Below, piece by piece: positions 60,101 through 62,845 of a DNA stretch of 62,845 nt. Position numbers and translations under genes: made by a program. The stretch lies in contig MSHC01000034.1 of the NCBI GenBank assembly GCA_001940995.1, forward strand, positions 249,476 through 312,320. The letters are read 5' to 3'. Every line of letters starts with the position of its first letter. Within the stretch, counting starts at the first letter, position 1. This DNA is from Ruminococcus sp. Phil15 (GTDB taxonomy: Bacteria > Bacillota > Clostridia > Oscillospirales > Ruminococcaceae). The notes beneath the pieces are model-generated. The model saw nothing but the letters and a program-made list of their open reading frames with translations, was not told where the DNA came from and ran no database searches.

Positions 60101-62395
60101 TTAAAGCATACGTCTTATGATCTTACCGCTTACCGTCTTAGGCAGGCTTTCCTTGAATTCTACAATTCTAGGATACTTATAAGGCGCTGTCTTATATTTA
60201 ACATAATTCTGAATTTCTAATTTGAGCGAGTCTGAGGGTTCTTTGCCCGGCACAAGGACAATACTTGCCTTTACAATCTGTCCACGGACTTCGTCAGGCA
60301 CTGCTGAAACGCCGCATTCAAGGACATACGGAAGCTCCATAATTACGCTTTCGATTTCAAAAGGTCCTATGCGGTAACCGGACGACTTGATTACATCATC
60401 GACTCTGCCTACATACCAATAGTAGCCGTCCTCGTCACGCCATGCGACATCGCCTGTATGGTAATATCCGTCTTTCCATGTTTCGGCTGTCTTTTCCGGG
60501 TCGTTATAGTATTCAACGGCAAGACCGCAAGGCGAACCGTTTTTAAGGTTGATACAGATTTCGCCCTCCTCGCTTGTTCCGACAGGATTTCCGTCAGAAT
60601 CGAGAAGCTGGACGTCATAGATAGGTGCAGGCTTGCCCATTGAGCCAATCTTATGCGGCTTACCGATAAGATTACCGATAATCATTGTAGTTTCCGACTG
60701 ACCGAAGCCTTCAAGAATCTGGAGTCCCGTTGCGCTTTCAAACTGACGATATACCTCCGGATTTAGTGCTTCGCCTGCTGTTGTCATATGCTGAATTGAT
60801 GACAAATCATACTTTGATATATCCTGCTTTATCATCATTCTTAACATTGTTGGAGGTGCGCAGAACGTAGTAATATGATATTTAGCAAACATAGGAAGAA
60901 GGTCTTCAGCGTGGAATCTGTCAAAGTCATATACAAAGATAGGAGCTTCACAGAGCCACTGACCGTAGAGCTTGCCCCACATAGACTTAGCCCAGCCGGT
61001 ATCGGAGATTGTGAAGTGAAGTCCGTCAGGGTTAACGTTATGCCAGTATTTTGCCGTATGGAAATGACCTAAAGGATACTTGTAGTTATGCGCGGCAATC
61101 TTAGGATATCCCGATGAGCCTGATGTGAAGAACATAAGCATAAGGTCATCTCCGCAAGGAGAATCTTCGGTACGCTCAAAATGTGTGCTGAAACGCTTGA
61201 ATTCCTCGTCAAAGCTCCTCCAACCTTCTCTTACGCCGTTTACCATCATCTTTATTTCAAGAGTAGGACTGTTTTTCTCGACCGCATCGACGTGCTTTGA
61301 AACCTCGCCGTCTGAGGTACAAACGATAGCTTTTATTCCTGCGGCATTAAACCTATACTCGAGGTCGTGTTCCTGAAGCTGGTCAACAGCGAGAATAGCT
61401 ATTGCACCAAGCTTGTTGAGGCCTAAGATTGCAGGCCAGAACTGGTAGTGCCTTTTAAGTATGAGCATTACCTTGTCGCCCTTTTTGATGCCAAGCGATG
61501 CAAAATAGTTTGCGCACTGTGATGAAAGCCTTCTCAAATCAGTGAAAGTAAAGCGTCTTTCAGTGCCGTCCTTAGAAACGTGGAGCATGGCAAGCTTTTC
61601 AGGCTCACGTCTTGAAAGCTCGTCAATGAGGTCAAATGCGAAGTTGAATTTATCCACGTTCTTGAAAGTGATTGATGTAGGAGTTCCCTGCTCGTCTTCA
61701 ACAACGTCGATAAATTTATGGTAAACTCTGTCTTTGTCATCTCTATGTACTGTACCGATAATCTGCTCAGTAGGAACGATATCAGACGCACCGCCATCGC
61801 CTGCTCTTACGCTGTCGCTGAGTACGAATGCGTAGAATGAGCTGTCCTTGCCGTTTACGGCAATCATACCGTGGGGGGTATTACTGTTATAATAAATGCT
61901 GTCGCCCGGGCCGAGGACTTCCTTATGGTCGCCAATCTGAATCATAAGATTACCCTCGATGACGATATCACATTCCTGACCAGCATGGGTCGTAAGCTCG
62001 ATAGGCTTCTGCTGTGCTTCTTCATCATAATGACTTATAACATAAAGAGGCTCTGCGATCCTGTTCTGGAACGACGCTGCGAGGTTGTGGTAAATCATGC
62101 CGTGAGCTTTTGCAATTCTCGCACCCGTGCCGGCTCTTGTAAGAGTATAAGATTTAAGATGCGGGCTTTTACCCTCGATAATATCGGTAACGTTTACTCT
62201 TAGAGCGTCAGCGCAACGGTAGATAAATGCAAAGTTGAGGTCTGCTTCTCCCCTTTCACACTTTAGGTATTCGTCAACCGTAACATCGGTTCTTTCTGCC
62301 ATTAGTTCAGGAGAGTAACCCTCAATTAGACGAAGCTCCTGAATACGAAGTGCCATTTCTTTGATTTTCGAATTGATGTCTGTTAAGTTCTTCAT
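60101..62395 (-). CDS. HTH-cupin-acyl-CoA synthetase fusion protein
   Basis: The 764-residue product starts at ATG 62395. It has an N-terminal XRE-type HTH (about 15-70, MAERTDVTVDEYLKCERGE), a cupin (about 100-190, THAGQECDIVIEGNLMIQ, TPHG) and an acyl-CoA synthetase (about 215-764). The synthetase has FFTSGSSGYPKIAAH as phosphate loop, GFGQSETT, YHTGD, YVGRVDDVIKSSGYRIGPFEIES and the acyl-adenylate Lys in KTVSGKIIRR. It activates a carboxylic acid with ATP and CoA; a short or branched-chain or aryl acid is likely. The T-box upstream ties it to amino-acid shortage. Self-regulation by the HTH-cupin is inference. Confidence 0.9.
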   Translation of the reverse strand: MKNLTDINSKIKEMALRIQELRLIEGYSPELMAERTDVTVDEYLKCERGEADLNFAFIYRCADALRVNVTDIIEGKSPHLKSYTLTRAGTGARIAKAHGMIYHNLAASFQNRIAEPLYVISHYDEEAQQKPIELTTHAGQECDIVIEGNLMIQIGDHKEVLGPGDSIYYNSNTPHGMIAVNGKDSSFYAFVLSDSVRAGDGGASDIVPTEQIIGTVHRDDKDRVYHKFIDVVEDEQGTPTSITFKNVDKFNFAFDLIDELSRREPEKLAMLHVSKDGTERRFTFTDLRRLSSQCANYFASLGIKKGDKVMLILKRHYQFWPAILGLNKLGAIAILAVDQLQEHDLEYRFNAAGIKAIVCTSDGEVSKHVDAVEKNSPTLEIKMMVNGVREGWRSFDEEFKRFSTHFERTEDSPCGDDLMLMFFTSGSSGYPKIAAHNYKYPLGHFHTAKYWHNVNPDGLHFTISDTGWAKSMWGKLYGQWLCEAPIFVYDFDRFHAEDLLPMFAKYHITTFCAPPTMLRMMIKQDISKYDLSSIQHMTTAGEALNPEVYRQFESATGLQILEGFGQSETTMIIGNLIGKPHKIGSMGKPAPIYDVQLLDSDGNPVGTSEEGEICINLKNGSPCGLAVEYYNDPEKTAETWKDGYYHTGDVAWRDEDGYYWYVGRVDDVIKSSGYRIGPFEIESVIMELPYVLECGVSAVPDEVRGQIVKASIVLVPGKEPSDSLKLEIQNYVKYKTAPYKYPRIVEFKESLPKTVSGKIIRRML

Positions 62396-62425
62396 AAACC
62401 CTGCACGCTTTTTGCGTGTCCTCCT
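62396..62425 (-). promoter_or_regulatory. Shine-Dalgarno with hairpin spacer before the fusion gene
   Basis: AGGAGGA (62419-62425) is followed by a five-pair GC-rich hairpin (cacgc/gcgtg, five-A loop) and then CAGGGTTT before the ATG. The linear gap to AGGAGG is 23 bases; folding leaves about eight. A weak AGGG lies too close (three bases) to the ATG. Confidence 0.55.
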
Positions 62426-62459
62426 CTCTGCGATGATTTTGCCAAATGATTTGAGGCAA

Positions 62460-62737
62460 TAAAAAATCGCCTCAAAGAAAATACTTTGAGACGAGCATAA
62501 AACCCGCGGTACCACTCAAATTGCGTTCATCAAGCATTAATGAAATCGCCACCTTATCGAGGTCCAACAACCTCTATGCATTCACGCAGCAGTCACGGAG
62601 AGGTTCTACTCATAACAGGTTACTTTCTTCCTCTCGGCTCAGAAGCTACAAATACGATTCATCCCCTATGGCTCGCACCGACCGCCAATTCTCTTGAGGT
62701 TCATAAACAGTATCCTCTTCGTCAAAGCTTTTATCTG
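62460..62737 (-). promoter_or_regulatory. T-box riboswitch controlling the acyl-CoA synthetase fusion gene
   Basis: The T-box proper, AGTGGTACCGCGGGTT (complement of 62501-62516), is followed by an intrinsic terminator cgtctcaaag/ctttgaggcg with six T (62460-62492). Upstream is a long stem I with AGAGA and CGGTGCGAGCC elements and a GAAGAGG start. Uncharged tRNA pairing with TGGT (UGGN) would form the antiterminator. The specifier codon is not certain; an ATC (Ile) triplet is in the right area. T-boxes normally govern amino-acid genes. Confidence 0.88.
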
Positions 62738-62743
62738 TATTGT

Positions 62744-62772
62744 ATTTTAGCACGTTTTTTGTACTTTGTCAA
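62744..62772 (-). promoter_or_regulatory. Promoter of the T-box leader
   Basis: On the minus strand TTGACA (62767-62772) and TAAAAT (62744-62749) have a 17-base spacer. Confidence 0.85.
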
Positions 62773-62805
62773 GTATTTTGAGACGTTTAAAATTAAAATT
62801 TTTAG

Positions 62806-62834
62806 TTGCACTATTATGGTATTTATGGTATAAT
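62806..62834 (+). promoter_or_regulatory. Possible plus-strand promoter toward the next gene
   Basis: TTGCAC (62806-62811) and TATAAT (62829-62834) have a 17-base spacer. Any gene it serves is beyond the window. Confidence 0.5.
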
Positions 62835-62845
62835 AAACGCAGGGC

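Noticed and set aside
62540-62833. 97-codon plus-strand frame near the right end
   Set aside because: It lies wholly in the T-box leader and promoter of the minus-strand gene, has no ribosome site and codes for low-quality protein. The RNA structure explains the conservation-like features.

Overview
The window comes from a low-GC Gram-positive anaerobe, most likely a spore-forming Clostridia of the Oscillospiraceae/Ruminococcus type. That is inference from gene content. It has sporulation genes (ylbJ-like, yqfC, yqfD), the Firmicutes block phoH-ybeY-era-yqzL-recO-mutS2, HprK, WhiA, RapZ, a T-box leader, a Na+-pumping decarboxylase and an NuoE/NuoF/GltD-like flavin and iron-sulfur complex. TTG and GTG starts are common, and most promoters are TTGACA/TATAAT-like with a 17-base spacer.

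Layout. 1-4900 is an accessory stretch behind the end of a tRNA-Arg and a tRNA-His. It holds a lipoprotein, a von Willebrand A scrap, a four-gene cassette (small protein, two DUF2589-type proteins, one PD-(D/E)XK-like protein) and a truncated acetyltransferase. 4960-9364 is a three-gene operon that best fits an electron-bifurcating transhydrogenase of the Sporomusa Nfn (Stn) type. 9490-16707 carries pssA-psd, a GHL10 glycosidase, yajC, a small membrane protein, a YitT protein with a possible attenuated leader, and ligA. 17050-26046 carries sporulation genes and the era/recO/mutS2 block. 26153-33230 carries a GH25 lysozyme lipoprotein, a tiny leucine-zipper ORF, a tyrosine recombinase, a two-HhH ComEA-like protein, a YfbR nucleotidase, oadG-oadB and a frameshifted degV.

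33342-50850 is one uninterrupted minus-strand run of 13 genes: murD, two M42 peptidases, GNAT, YnbB-like, hprK, PHP, murB, rapZ, whiA, dnaE, sbcD, sbcC. It joins wall synthesis, carbon control and replication/repair under a promoter near 50900. 51016-55906 has prs with two odd small followers, a PNPOx protein, a small alarmone synthetase, bioY and a patatin.

55949-59900 is a second accessory island. It contains a broken tRNA-Leu behind a near-perfect promoter, an intact tRNA-Leu, an acetyltransferase behind a leader peptide and terminator, a serine-recombinase tail fused to a HINT-domain fragment, and an orphan polymorphic-toxin module (HINT tail, NucA/NucB nuclease, DUF2625 immunity protein). 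The window closes with a T-box-controlled fusion of HTH, cupin and acyl-CoA synthetase.

Most novel candidates: the DUF2589/nuclease-like cassette (2090-4347), the orphan toxin module with scrambled HINT pieces (57577-59377), the T-box-controlled fusion enzyme, and two genes whose strong Shine-Dalgarno is separated from the start codon by a hairpin (46567 and 62395).
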